From Climacium dendroides (taxonomy: Eukaryota > Streptophyta > Bryopsida > Hypnales > Climaciaceae), in the NCBI GenBank assembly GCA_950106755.1, contig OX467091.1:14587538-14651537 (forward strand): a stretch of DNA of 64,000 bases, written 5' to 3'. Positions 33,991 through 44,896 of this stretch are shown piece by piece; positions within the stretch are counted from its first letter, which is position 1, and each line of letters begins with the position of its first letter. A model generated the notes under the pieces. It was given only the letters and a program-made list of their open reading frames with translations, was not told where the DNA came from and searched no databases. A program made the translations under genes and the position numbers.

Positions 33991-34334
33991 CAGGGGCTGT
34001 TCCCGCAACGGCGTGGAGGCGTGAGAATCTGCGGTCGAGATTGTCTTCTGCGCCGTCGATAGAAGAGACGGGCCTGGATGCGGTTTTGTATGGCGAGCGG
34101 AGGCAGCCCTTCTTCTCGCCACAGGAGGGGGAGGAGCTTGGTGCTCCTTTCACCAACGGGGAGACTTTTCACGATGCTTTAGCGGCGGTGAATAGCGGAG
34201 TCAAGAGAGCGAAACAGCTGAATAACAATGAAGACGGCGGGATTATTAGGTTGGAGCGGGGGAAAAGTACTCCGTTGCAAACTGAAAATGCATCGCCTCG
34301 TTTGAGGAAACAGGGGTCAGGGTTTGGGGGTCGG

Positions 34335-37300
34335 ATGGAGAAAAAAGAATCGTTCGCCGAGGTGTGGCACAGGTTGTCGGAGAGTAAGAAGAACAGTGAA
34401 CAAGTGTCGAAGGAAGAAGATTCCACTGCGGATGATGCTCCATTGGTGCCTGAGTCGGAGGAGAAGGCGTTGCCAACTCTGCGGGGTCTGTCTGGGACGT
34501 TCCGAAGTGGCAGTGTGAAGAGAACTTCGAGCTCGCATTTGAAGCTGGAACGCTTGTCGGGGATCGAGGAAGGCGACCTGGCTGAAGAATCTGCTCCGTC
34601 GTCGCCGAGGATTCGAGATGATGAGCATCCTCTTGCAGGCTCGGGCACGCTCCCATCTCCGGGTGGGAGCATGCGCTTGCTGCGCTCGTCTTCTGGAGCG
34701 CGTAACCGATGGCGGCGTCTTAAGCATACAGTGCAATTTGCCTCTCATATGACACAGTTGAGGTACACTCAGACCTCTTCAATGTGACCTTCTGCACCCT
34801 TGTTATAAAATCATTGTCTGTAGCACACTTGTCACACAATTCAAGCTTGTCATAACAGAACCAGCACCCATTTCATGGAATATGGGAGTTTATTTCTGGA
34901 GTTTACTTTCTATAGCACTGGAATATGCATGAGCTCTAATGGCCGAAACCACTCAGCCGCTTCCATACGTAGGAGTTCAAATATAGCACACAGTAATCTT
35001 CAAGGAAGTAATCAAAATGTACCAATAGAAAGGAGAAATTGTACTTTACATTTTGCATTGTTGGAATATGTTTGAAAGTTACGATAATTGTTAGCATCCG
35101 AAGTGGAATTTTCTATGTTGAGATTGGGCACTTAGAGGTTAGTCTTTCCTTGAGTTATTTTTCAATGTTGATTTCTGGCAAGAATCACTAATCAGGCCAA
35201 AAATTTGACAATTTTGAATTTTAAGCCACCGTCTTGTTTATAAGTGCATTTTCACTAGTGGACACTGTGTTTAGTAGAAACTTAGGAATGTGTATCTGAG
35301 TTGATTATTGGTAAGTAGATCGATTGAGACCAGTGAAACCGTGCAGACAAGGAGCAGCTGATCTGATAGAGGAGAATGCAAATGAGGCGTTGCATAGACA
35401 GAATAGCATTAGGGATAATGCTGGGGTGACAGGAGCAGCAGCTTTTGATGGAGAAAAGACAGGTGCTGTTCGTCGCCCCAGGGGAAGGAAAGGCATGGAA
35501 GGCATGTTGGTGCGGCATGATAAAAGCTACCTCACTATGTTGCAGGACTTCTACGTGGCGTGTTTGAAGGTGAGTCTTTTCTTAGTTTCAGTGCCTGATG
35601 AGGGGGTGCTACATTTTGAATTGTAATCGTTGTTGAAGTATACGCTATTGACTCAATAGACTTGGTATTAGGATTCTTTTGATTTTAACGAGGTTTGCTA
35701 AAAGTTCGTTGTACTGGTTGTTCAGATGCCCATGGGACGGTTCCTTCTCGGTGTGTTTCTAGCGCCAGTAGCACTTGGGTTGCTGTTTACTCCTGTATTC
35801 TTGATGGATATGGGTGGTCTTTCTTTTGATGGAAGAACATTAGCTGAGACCGTCCCTGGAGAAGGCTCAGTTGCAGCAGCCAGGCGCCGGTTTTCTGCAC
35901 TGCTTAATGTCTTCCTCTATGCGTACGTGCTTCATCTTGTGAATTTATCTCGAGACCTTCTGCCGTTGGTCATAAATTTGCCTTGGTCGAGTCAATAGTT
36001 CTGTTACGATTCGTCTATTTTGCGAGACCTAGTTGGAAGTATAGTTTGGTCGTAGGATGCTTGAATGACAAGTGTCGTGGTGTATGTGTTCAGGTTGTCG
36101 TTGTCAACCACGTTCGGAGGGTCACCTGTGGCTGCACTTTCACCATTCTGTTTACTGGTGGCGAATGTGAATACTCTTATGGCTCAATTTCTTTTTGTCT
36201 TTCTTAGTGGAGGAGGTAAACAACTCACTCCCAGATTTCGGATTGGAAATGTCTGAGAGTGCTTGGTTGACTTCTGTTTCTTTGGTATTACTAGTCAGCT
36301 GATAGGTTCCTTAGGGCTGAAGTTCTGTCGTGTCTGTTGTGATAGTGTTCGCAAGAATGTCGCAGCCTTCACATCCGGTGCGTTGCTCTAAGAAGGCAAT
36401 CATTCGTGGTGATGATTATGTAGCTACACCTGGAGAAGAAAAGAACAGGTAATATTCAGGTCATCTGCGCTCTTAGGTCGCCTTTTTATTTGAATTACCT
36501 TATCTAACATCTTGGTTACGCGATTAGAAATTAGATTTCAATATCTACAACCGGGTACATAATGGAAACTCAAGAGTGTTGTATCCATCATTATGATTGA
36601 TTATTAAAAGTAGTATGAAATGTAGAGAAAATTGCGTGAGGCAACCTAATTTACCTGAAGAGTGTAGGACTCGAACGCCTACCTTTTTCTTTTTTTATTT
36701 CTTTGTTACAAAAATCGAGATTGGAGTGAACAATTGGGAACAGTTCCTCTGCATGTTTTGACTTTCTTCTCTTGCGTTACTCTTCTGTCTACTTTGTAGT
36801 CCAGAGAAGGTTCCGGATGTTGGCTCGTATGTCTTAAGTGACTTTGTTTTATCTTTTTTCATTTGTTGACAGGGTTTTTGCTGTACGGCTGGTATTGACT
36901 GGCCCAGCACCATGCGAATTAGTGGATGCTAAAATCTGTTTGACATTTCGGATTTTCGTGAAGCTACCCTCGGGCTCTATGTTCTGTTCGACCCAGGACC
37001 TGGAACTTGTTCGACCTGAGGTATTCATCAGATGGTTATCAACCGAGTCACTGGGTGTTTTTTCGGCTAGTTCTTCCTGCTCAGGTCTTTTCATTGCAAC
37101 CTGTTAACGACGAGATTGTCATTGATTCTGGAAGATGTGTTTTTCTAATTTTGATTTCCGACTCTGTTATTCAGGTCTCGTACTTGCGATATGGTCTCAT
37201 GGTGCGACACATCATCGACAAAAAGAGTCCGATCTTTGGTCATACAGTGCAGACGTTGACGGACGGAGATGCCTCTTTCTCTCTTACCATCATGGGCCTA

Positions 37301-38078
37301 GAGCGCACGTCGATGCAGCCTATTTTTCATTTGGAGGTGAGGGATCAACTTCTGTCCTCGAGAGTTTGGGATGTTGATAACTTTTGATACCCCTCATTCT
37401 CATGTGAATCGTTTACACTGCTAGACCATATCTTCTAGACGGGACATAAAGATTGTTTTCCATCAATTTCAATGTGCAGGATTACTTTGTGTGTGATGGG
37501 GATGTTGTATGGGATGGAGACTACGAGGACTTCATCCATATCAACAGATCCGGACAACGCGTGCTGGATCATTCAAAGATTGATTCTCTGAAAGCCTTTA
37601 AGGTTAGTTACTAGAATACCTGATCTGATCAAGAACACATTTAGTTTGGTTGCCGGCAAGTACAGCATGTATCCACGAGTTGAATGTTTTGTGAACTTAT
37701 CTCCTTGAATCTGTGGTTTCTGAAACAACCTTTCGACACCATACATCGTGTTACTCTAAGTTATTGTACCGTGTTTTTTTTTCCCTTTTGACTTGTGAGA
37801 TTGTTACCTGCATCAGCTTCATCGACTTCTCATGTCTAGAAATGTGTGGACATGTACAGGTAGGAGGAATTGTGACACAGGCTATTCACAGAATGGAAAC
37901 AGATGTTGCGCATCGTAAGGAAAAGGAGGCGCTTGAGAAACTACATGAAGTTGAAGCCAAGCTGGCTGAGAATGCTCCAGGGGCGTTTCAGCCATCGAAG
38001 GGGTGGTTGGATGGGCTTCGCTCAAGGAGTCTGTGGAAGTCGAAATCGACTTCCTTTACACGAGCTCCAGATTGGTGA
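34335..38078 (+). CDS. Kir-like inward-rectifier potassium channel homologue (nine exons)
   Basis: Kir channels have two membrane helices, a pore loop and a large cytosolic beta-rich domain. Nine exons join in phase: 34335-34762, 35347-35569, 35726-35922, 36094-36215, 36346-36448, 36873-37020, 37175-37336, 37480-37602 and 37860-38078, giving about 574 aa. Residues 1-215 are a hydrophilic, Ser/Arg-rich N-terminus. TM1 is about 222-243 (FLLGVFLAPVALGLLFTPVF), the pore segment about 276-297, and TM2 about 300-323, leading into GGVFARMSQP, the Kir VFA-(K/R)-(I/M)-S-(R/Q)-P hinge. The filter position reads TTFGG (288-292) instead of TIGYG. The cytosolic domain is clear: RLVLTGPAPCELVDAKICL, HIIDKKSPIFG, DYFVCDGDVVWDGDYEDF and RVLDHSKID. 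A Lys/Glu-rich helix follows near the C-terminus. The ATG at 34335 is the first in frame; the frame is open upstream to 33924, so an extra 5' exon is possible. Exon 2's acceptor is the least certain. Confidence 0.8.
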
Positions 38079-38880
38079 TTCTGCTACAACATAGGCTCAA
38101 ATTGTCCCCCGAATTGTATTCTGGATTGATGTTGACTGGCTTGTTATCCAATATTATTACACATTTACACCTTCTGTAGAGCTGGCTAGCTGGGGAAGGT
38201 GTAGGCGCTGGGGTTACTGCTCGAGCCGAGTGGTAGCCACCTAAGCAGATACATTATATTTATGTTCAAAATTTTCTTGTGTTTTCTCACTAGATTTATA
38301 AATTTTGGTAACATGAAAATGATCTGGGGTTTTTGTGCACTTGATAGAATTTGGATCCAAATTTCTAATGTGAATCTCATCATTATGTTCATTTGTTGGT
38401 TGGATGTAGACATATGTAAGGAAAGTACATCCGTAGTGCGAGCTTTACTCGAAAGCGATATAGTAACTTGCCTAACACGATTCTATTAGAATTTGGGGTT
38501 GATATGGATCTATGTATAATCAATGCTTGCTTACCAATTTCTTCAATTAACTTGGAGCATCCCACGGAAGATAGCAGATTGGGAAGGTCAGTGTGTACTT
38601 GCAGTGTGATTTTGAATTTCTTCAATTAACTTGGAGCATCCCACGGAAGATAGCAGATCGGGAAGGCCACTGTGTACTTGCAGTGTGATTTTGAAGACCG
38701 GGCCGGCCCACTCCTGTGCCCCATGCCTGACGCGCCAAGAGGGGTCCGAGTGAAGAAGTTTTTCTCCTGGTAAACTTCAATTTTTAAAAATTTCCACTTC
38801 CAATCCATTGAGAACTCTCTTTCTAAGCTTTCACCACCTTGGTTTGGGAAATAGAGACTGGAAGTGAAGCTCTTCCTATC
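38079..38880. other. 3' flank of the Kir-like gene
   Basis: This stretch includes the probable 3' untranslated region and a 79-base tandem duplication listed separately. No further gene is recognised. Confidence 0.5.
38538..38695 (+). repeat. 79-bp direct tandem duplication
   Basis: Two adjacent 79-base copies, 38538-38616 and 38617-38695, both begin TTTCTTCAATTAACTTGGAG and end GCAGTGTGATTTTGAA. They differ at only a few positions (ATT/ATC, GTCAG/GCCAC), so the duplication is recent compared with surrounding repeats. Confidence 0.9.
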
Positions 38881-39008
38881 CACATGGGGTGGTAGGAGGT
38901 AGAACAATCCATGTGGGATATGTTATCTTGACTTCATTAAGAACATCCAAACTCCTACTAATTCTCAGTAATATATCCCACATAGATTGTTTTACCTCCT
39001 ATCATCCT
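38881..39008. repeat. shared ~50-bp cassette, inverted pair A
   Basis: CACATGGGGTGGTAGGAGGT followed by AGAACAATCCATGTGGGATA at 38881-38922 has an inverted partner at about 38973-39008 (ATATCCCACATAGATTG, TTTTACCTCCTATCATCC). The same cassette recurs at 45321, 50191, 50686, 52448, 52519 and 56292, mostly inside CACTA-ended elements. No CACTA ends were found around this copy. Confidence 0.75.
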
Positions 39009-40199
39009 TTCAAGCAAAATTTTCAAGGAATGATTGTAACCTTTTTTGAATATAGTTTCGGATTCGGAGTAAGGTTTCCTTCACAGTACATAAAATTGCC
39101 TTTGATCATTTCAATAGTTCCAAAATAAGTAAATTTTAAAATATGTTTTTGTACTCTTCCGAGCACCAACGGGGTCTTGTACTATGGACTTGGGGTCACA
39201 AGGACAGTCAACTCTTTTACGGAGCCACAATGTGTGCGCCTGTGTTTGGCCCTGGCCGTGCTTGCTAAGGGAAGCTCACAATGTGCGCCCCTGGCCAATC
39301 ACCACTTGCTGAGTTGCCGTGTAGATGTTCTTATGGCTTTGAAGATGAACCTTTAACCCTTAAAGGACAATGCAAGTCCCTTGGGCATTTTGAAAGTCAA
39401 AACTTGAGTTTTCATATAGTTCTTGATTTTAAATGTTCTAAAGTTTTACTATGAAAATGTTACTCAAGTATTCTACTTTTTATTCCATGTGAATTTTTTT
39501 CAAAATTGTTAAAATTGTCATTTTTGTGATACTTTCCAAAATAGCATCTTGAAAGCTCAAAATACACTACTTTTAAACCTTTTCTTTCAAATTTTTCTTG
39601 GTGTAATCTCAAGGAGTACATCAATCACACCATGATATTTGTCACTAATATTATTTTCATTTTCCTTAAAAAAAATTATACTATTTAAAACATTTTGTAA
39701 TTACTACAATTTCTATATGAAAATTCCCTGTAAAAATCAAATAAAATTCAATTTGTGGTTTTTAATTATGAAAAAATGAGATTATGTTTTACACATATGT
39801 TACTACATATAAAAAATGTCAAATTTTTGAAACCTATATTTTATTGTAGAAATCTAATGAAGTTTGACCAAGTCTGGACATAAAATGTCCTTTTAAGGGT
39901 CAAATTTCATTACGTCAAGATCTTCAAATATAGGTGGAAGTAAATACAGCTCGTACAAATACATTGATTTTTAAACCCCTAATTGTTGAAATGACTATGT
40001 TTTGGTTGTTGACCTTCTTGGATGAGTTGCCTGCAATTGAGCTTTGGAGAATTAGTTATGAAATTTTGAAGTTGAAATGACATAGGGTGCTAAATCCGCC
40101 CGCCTCCTCAAGTGTACACATTTGTGTACACTGTTGGAGGCTATGCAAAAGGAGCATGTACAAAAAGTGAACATTTTAGAAGGTGGTCGAGTTTAGAAC
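39009..40199. other. AT-rich intergenic DNA
   Basis: No gene is supported. A GC-richer patch at 39160-39330 contains GTGTGCGCCTGTGTTTGG and a similar GTGCGCCCCTGGCC repeat but no open frame of note. Confidence 0.45.
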
Positions 40200-40440
40200 G
40201 TGTGTGCCCTTAACCCATAAATGATGCCGCGGACATTTTTTGTCTCATGAATGACAAGGAATTCTCCTATATAGGACAGAAATGCAACTATTCATCCTCG
40301 GAATTAGGGGTGGAAAGGGAAATTTTCTACAGTAGTTAGTCACCAATTAATATTTTTGGTTTTTTCAAACTAGATGATGTCACACGGTTCCTAAAGGGCT
40401 GATTTCCACGGTCACCAGCCCGGCGTTTAAAGGTTAAGAA
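40200..40440 (+). repeat. dispersed repeat, copy 2 (related to 4250-4480)
   Basis: This copy has the same ordered words as 4250-4480, starting CCCTTAACCCATAAATGATG and ending TTTAAAGGTTAAG. It is more GC-rich than copy 1 at several CpG-like positions, as if copy 1 has decayed further toward AT. Confidence 0.5.
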
Positions 40441-42565
40441 CCTCCTGAGTACTTGTTATGCAGACAATTATTTTGCAGACAATCGGTAGGTTCCCCATAA
40501 CGTGTCTAGTCGGCCGGCGGAGTATAAGATTCATGGCCCTCCGACCCTCCTTCAGACACTAGGGGTTTCAGTTGTTTCTTTGGCAATGTGTCGACTGCGG
40601 TGTGATCTTGAGGTGGGAGTTCGTTCAGTCTTCCTTACTGTTGGGCTCAAATTTGTGTCCATCTAAGAGGAGATGCAACTCCGCTGACGATGCAGAAGTA
40701 GAAGCTTCTCTATTTATGTTCTTTGGTAGCTCTCCGGTGGTTGAATAGTATGTTTGCGTTGTCGGAGACAGATTGCGTGCTCGCACCGTGAGAATCAAGT
40801 ACTCGCTCTGATGCTTCTATCACTTCACACGGAGACCTTGGCCGTGGCGCAGGCGTGCAGACAGCAGCATAGCACTTCTGTGGAGAGTTCAGTTGAGAGG
40901 TAAATTTTGAAAACTTTCCTTTCCTATCTAGATTGGAGGCAATTGCAAGCATGGAAATTTTTTCTTGACCGAAGTCTTGTTTTTTGTGTCCCGTGATGTT
41001 TGTGGTGAAGGTATGTGGTTTGTGTGAAGTATTCGGTACCTGCGTGCGGTTGTAGGGAACTGGACTATGATCCAACCACCCATTCCCGACCAGCGATCCA
41101 CACCCAACTTGTAGTGTCCAGCTATTTCCAACCCAGGATGGAACAGATTTCCAACCAAAGCTTGGAATGTCTTTTTTCCTTCTTTTCAAGGATGGGATTA
41201 ATAAGATCATGAGACATATCATAAAGTAGGAGTCTAAAATGAAGACACTTGAAAGCGTCCCTGTTCCCATTCCATTCTTGTACCCTAGGAGTTAATGTGT
41301 CCTCCAAATGTTTAATTGTAATTTGCGAACGCATTTGAAGGCCACATACTTAACTATTGATTTTTGTAGAATTCGATTTAGGGTCCACCTATTTGCATAT
41401 GGGTAGCTACGATATATGGAATGACGGGTGTGGTGTCCGGTGATTAGCAATTTTGTCTTAGCTATCCTCTGTTGGCACTTGAATGCTTTATGCACTATTA
41501 TCTTTCGTGTCTGTAATTGCTGTTCTAGTCTTCTCACCAATAATTGACTAAGAGTCAGGTTGGCTAATGTTGTACTTTGCAAGTGGAAGAGTTGTTGTAA
41601 TATCTCTTGCCTCCCATTTGAATGGTAGTGAGTGTTCTAGTGTTACCAGGATATGGAGCACTAATACAACGCAGATAGACTCTTTACGGTCAAGGTCTGC
41701 TTCTTTCGGTCTCTTCTGTGAGAGGCCGTTTTGGACTTCGCCATTCGGATCTGATACATGTATTAGTTTGATCTCAGTACCAGGTTGCAATGGAGACAAT
41801 GATCTAGGAACAGGTCCCAAACCCGTTGACGAATCTTACGAAGCCCACGATCAGCTAGAATTCATCGACTAATGTTTCTGAAATGGTGAACCTGTCAGTA
41901 ATTGGCGGTTTTCTAGATGCCTCACATCCATGCAATATTGTCCTACTAATCAGGGCTAGTCAGGCCATTCATCCTTCTATGTCTGTCCTGTTGATGTTTG
42001 GGTTTCAGGTCTTTCCGCAGTTTGTGGGCTTGCTGCGCTTTTGCGGTTTTGTCTCGAATTTTCGTTTGTCCAGATTTTGTGTCTGAAGACGATTCGTCCC
42101 CATTACTGAGTTTTGACTAAGGTTGCGTGTTTGCATTGCGGGTTCAGGTTTCGGGCACCTGCTCTGATAACTAATTCTCACCGATGATTGAGAGCCTGGT
42201 ATGAAGATCTTTGTTATTGCAGAATCCACTCTCACCAATAATACAGCACTTGGTCTTGATATATGTGATAGACGTGCTGCTGCAGGGTTTCGCAATGCCA
42301 GTATTGGCATGCCTCCTGGTTGTATGGAGAGGTAAGGATTACAACTATCATTTTATTCAATTTCTTTTTGTCTACACTTTTGGTACTGGAAAATGAATTA
42401 AGCTGCACTTTTTCTTTTGCGCTGATGAATACGAATGGTATGCAGAGAATGATGGGCAATCTTTGATGCATTCCATGAGCGATGGGAATACGCACTGAGC
42501 AGCGTTCATTTGAAATGACCTCTGAAAAATGAGATCTTGCTGTATGTTGATTCTACGCTGGAAAG
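40441..42565 (+). other. upstream region and probable 5' leader of the kinase gene
   Basis: The composition is gene-like from about 40490. No protein-coding gene is recognised. Splice-like signals suggest leader introns: an acceptor at TATTGCAG near 42221, a donor GAG|GTAAGG near 42332 and an acceptor TATGCAG near 42446, leaving a leader exon before the ATG at 42566. Several short upstream ATGs lie in this region. Confidence 0.35.
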
Positions 42566-44281
42566 ATGGAGACTTGCTCGGGAAGTAATAGATCCTCGTC
42601 AGTTGAGGAGGAAGTGGACTTCTTGAGTGCTTGTGAACGCATCGCGCGTGATATAGAGGAAGTTGTGAACCGTGGGAACCTGCTGAATCAGAAGCAATGC
42701 CGAGATTTGTCTTTCAAGCTTTTACAAGCGGTTGTAAGCATACGTGAGATGAAAACATCATCTGAGTTCACCTCCACACCGTTTCTGCGAATTCTGTGTC
42801 AATCTTTGGAGAAGGCAAAATTACTTGTGAGTGAATGTGCGGAAGAAGATTGGACTGCAGTAGCAGTATTTCAAGGCCAAAATGAAAGTTCATTTGAAGA
42901 GATCTTGCGGGAGGTTCGTGTCTGTTGCCATGCAATTCATGAGGAACTCACGATCTTCACCATCCGGCGTCGAAAAAACAAATTTCTAGACAGTTATCTT
43001 TCGAATTCGTCATGGCTCTGGCCTACAGAGTTGTCTGACATTGAGAGTGACCGAGAAGACCTTCGAAGGAGGCTTGAACGCCTTGCAAATATTCCTAGCA
43101 GGGGCAAGGTGTTTGGTTATTCCTCGCGAAGGCAGGTTGCTCAGGAGCAATGTCTCGCTAGACACTTGCTCCAGAAGTTTAGTTGCGCATCTTCAGAATG
43201 TCTTTCCAATTCTTCAGATGTGTGCAAGGCAGGCCTGTGGAAGAAGGAGAGTGAACCTCCAGGGACGTGGGGGAACTCCAAATTTCTTGGAGCTGGATCA
43301 GGGGCGAGTGGTGTCTGCAGGACCGAATGGTTGGGTGTGCCTTGTGCGAGGAAAGAGTTTCATGGCCAGGCTTCTGAGGCCACATTTTTGAAGGAAGCGA
43401 GCATATTGTCTCATTTGAAGCACCCTCACATTGTGAATTTTCTTTGCTGTGGCAATGGTGAGACGAAAGGGGATCGTTTTATTGCCATGGAGCTGATGGA
43501 GAAGAGCCTTTTTGATGTGATTGAAGATCGGAAAGGCGTGCATTTTGCATTGCCTGTAGCCGTTGACATCATTGTGCAAATAGCAAAGGGGATGTGCTAT
43601 CTGCATGGCCAGAGAGTTGCACATCGTGACCTTAAGCCACAAAACGTGGTTGTGAAAAGGTTGGCCTCTACACATCTGCAGGATCAATATTACTGTGTGA
43701 AGTTGGTTGATTTTGGAATGTCCAAGACCAAGGTTGAGGTCTCAAAATCAGACACAATATCATATCGAGGCATTGGCACTACAAGGTATAGGGCTCCTGA
43801 GGTTCATCCCAAAGCACATGTTGATGGTTTGGGTAAGGCCAAGTGGTTCCGAGTGGATGTCTATAGTTTTGCTATGACTTGTGCCCATGTTTTGTCATTG
43901 AAGGCACCTTTTGAAGACATGGAGCAATTGAGTGAATTGTATGCATGCCTGTTGAAGGGAGAGAGGCCAATGCTTCCTTCGGGCTTGCCATTGGAGTTGG
44001 TTGCTATTTTATGGGAGTGTTGGGATGAGAATCCTCTCATGAGGCCTTCTTTTGTAGACATTTGCAAAAGGTTGCGTTCACTTAGATTGAAAGTGTTTGA
44101 TCATGACATTTTGATTAGACAGGTAGAATGCCTCTCTAAGCTAGGTTCTAGTGGCACTAGGAATGGTAAAGGAATGGGAAGTTCAAGCATGAGTAGTTCC
44201 CTAGGAACAGGTCAAACTAGTTACTACACTGCTCAAGATTATAATGTTTGTAATGGAGATGATAGAGCATGTGATGAGTAA
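42566..44281 (+). CDS. protein kinase with helical N-terminal region (single exon)
   Basis: The 571-aa frame is uninterrupted. Residues about 10-130 are predicted-helical, Glu/Leu-rich and resemble the N-terminal regions seen in expanded plant, especially moss, kinase families; I cannot name the domain securely. The kinase domain spans about 238-507: a glycine loop GAGSGASGV (242-250), the ATP-binding Lys263 in ARKEF, the helix-C Glu277, the catalytic loop HRDLKPQN (353-360), DFG (382-384), the activation segment GIGTTRYRAPEV (403-413) and a final RP at 493-494. All catalytic residues are present, so it should be active. HRDLKPQN is the Ser/Thr type. The C-terminal 60 residues are Ser/Gly-rich and probably disordered. 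No transmembrane segment is seen, so it is probably cytosolic. Confidence 0.92.
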   Translation: METCSGSNRSSSVEEEVDFLSACERIARDIEEVVNRGNLLNQKQCRDLSFKLLQAVVSIREMKTSSEFTSTPFLRILCQSLEKAKLLVSECAEEDWTAVAVFQGQNESSFEEILREVRVCCHAIHEELTIFTIRRRKNKFLDSYLSNSSWLWPTELSDIESDREDLRRRLERLANIPSRGKVFGYSSRRQVAQEQCLARHLLQKFSCASSECLSNSSDVCKAGLWKKESEPPGTWGNSKFLGAGSGASGVCRTEWLGVPCARKEFHGQASEATFLKEASILSHLKHPHIVNFLCCGNGETKGDRFIAMELMEKSLFDVIEDRKGVHFALPVAVDIIVQIAKGMCYLHGQRVAHRDLKPQNVVVKRLASTHLQDQYYCVKLVDFGMSKTKVEVSKSDTISYRGIGTTRYRAPEVHPKAHVDGLGKAKWFRVDVYSFAMTCAHVLSLKAPFEDMEQLSELYACLLKGERPMLPSGLPLELVAILWECWDENPLMRPSFVDICKRLRSLRLKVFDHDILIRQVECLSKLGSSGTRNGKGMGSSSMSSSLGTGQTSYYTAQDYNVCNGDDRACDE

Positions 44282-44896
44282 CTTGGGGAATCAACAAGTT
44301 ATTTATAATTTGTTATTAGTCTGTTTCTTCATATGATTATTTTTAGTTCTTATATGAGTATTGAGTTGTTTTTGCAGGATCATAGTAATGTGTTGATTAT
44401 GAATGTATTTGTGATCTATCTATCTTGGTATTAGAACCTTTAGAACCAAGAATCAAGAATCAAATTTGATGGTGTTGTTTATTGTTTTTTTTTTTAAATT
44501 TATTGTGGATCCAATTGTAATTCAAATTGAGGGAGTCCCTATTTTATTCAAATTGTACATTTAATTGATGGTAATTGACTTATTAGCTAATTTCCATATC
44601 AATGGATGTTGTATAGAAATAACTAATTTTGTTTGCAATGAATTTCATCTAAGGTATCTTATTATTTGTTGTAAATGAAGCTTGAATTATTTGCAACTAC
44701 CTTACTATTGGCTATGGTTTACTATTGGTCTGGCTATTGGTGCTGTGAAATATGCCATTTTAACAAATGTTACCATCTTGGCTTCAATCTTAGTTGCCTT
44801 GCTAAGGTTTGGGTATTTAAAATGCACCAATTGAGCAAACACAAAGGGCTAAGTTGTCAAGGGGATTTGGAAGGGGAGTGACTTTCACTTTGTAGA
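44282..44896. other. 3' flank of the kinase gene
   Basis: AT-rich sequence with the probable 3' untranslated region. No other gene is supported before the CACTA-ended element at 44897. Confidence 0.5.

Noticed and set aside
33646..34172. Frames of 120-138 codons across the leader repeat of the Kir-like gene
   Set aside because: They follow the tandem repeat rather than a conserved protein, and the frame leading to the Kir-like product is a different one.
36660..36745. Possible tRNA on the minus strand (GTTCGAGTCC-like text with GTAGG/CCTAC pairing)
   Set aside because: The loop would be nine bases instead of seven, and the upstream sequence is A/T-rich without anticodon or D arms. It also lies inside an intron of the Kir-like gene.
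41548..41872. About 100-codon overlapping frames on both strands upstream of the kinase
   Set aside because: No homology and both strands are open; this is probably leader or intron sequence.
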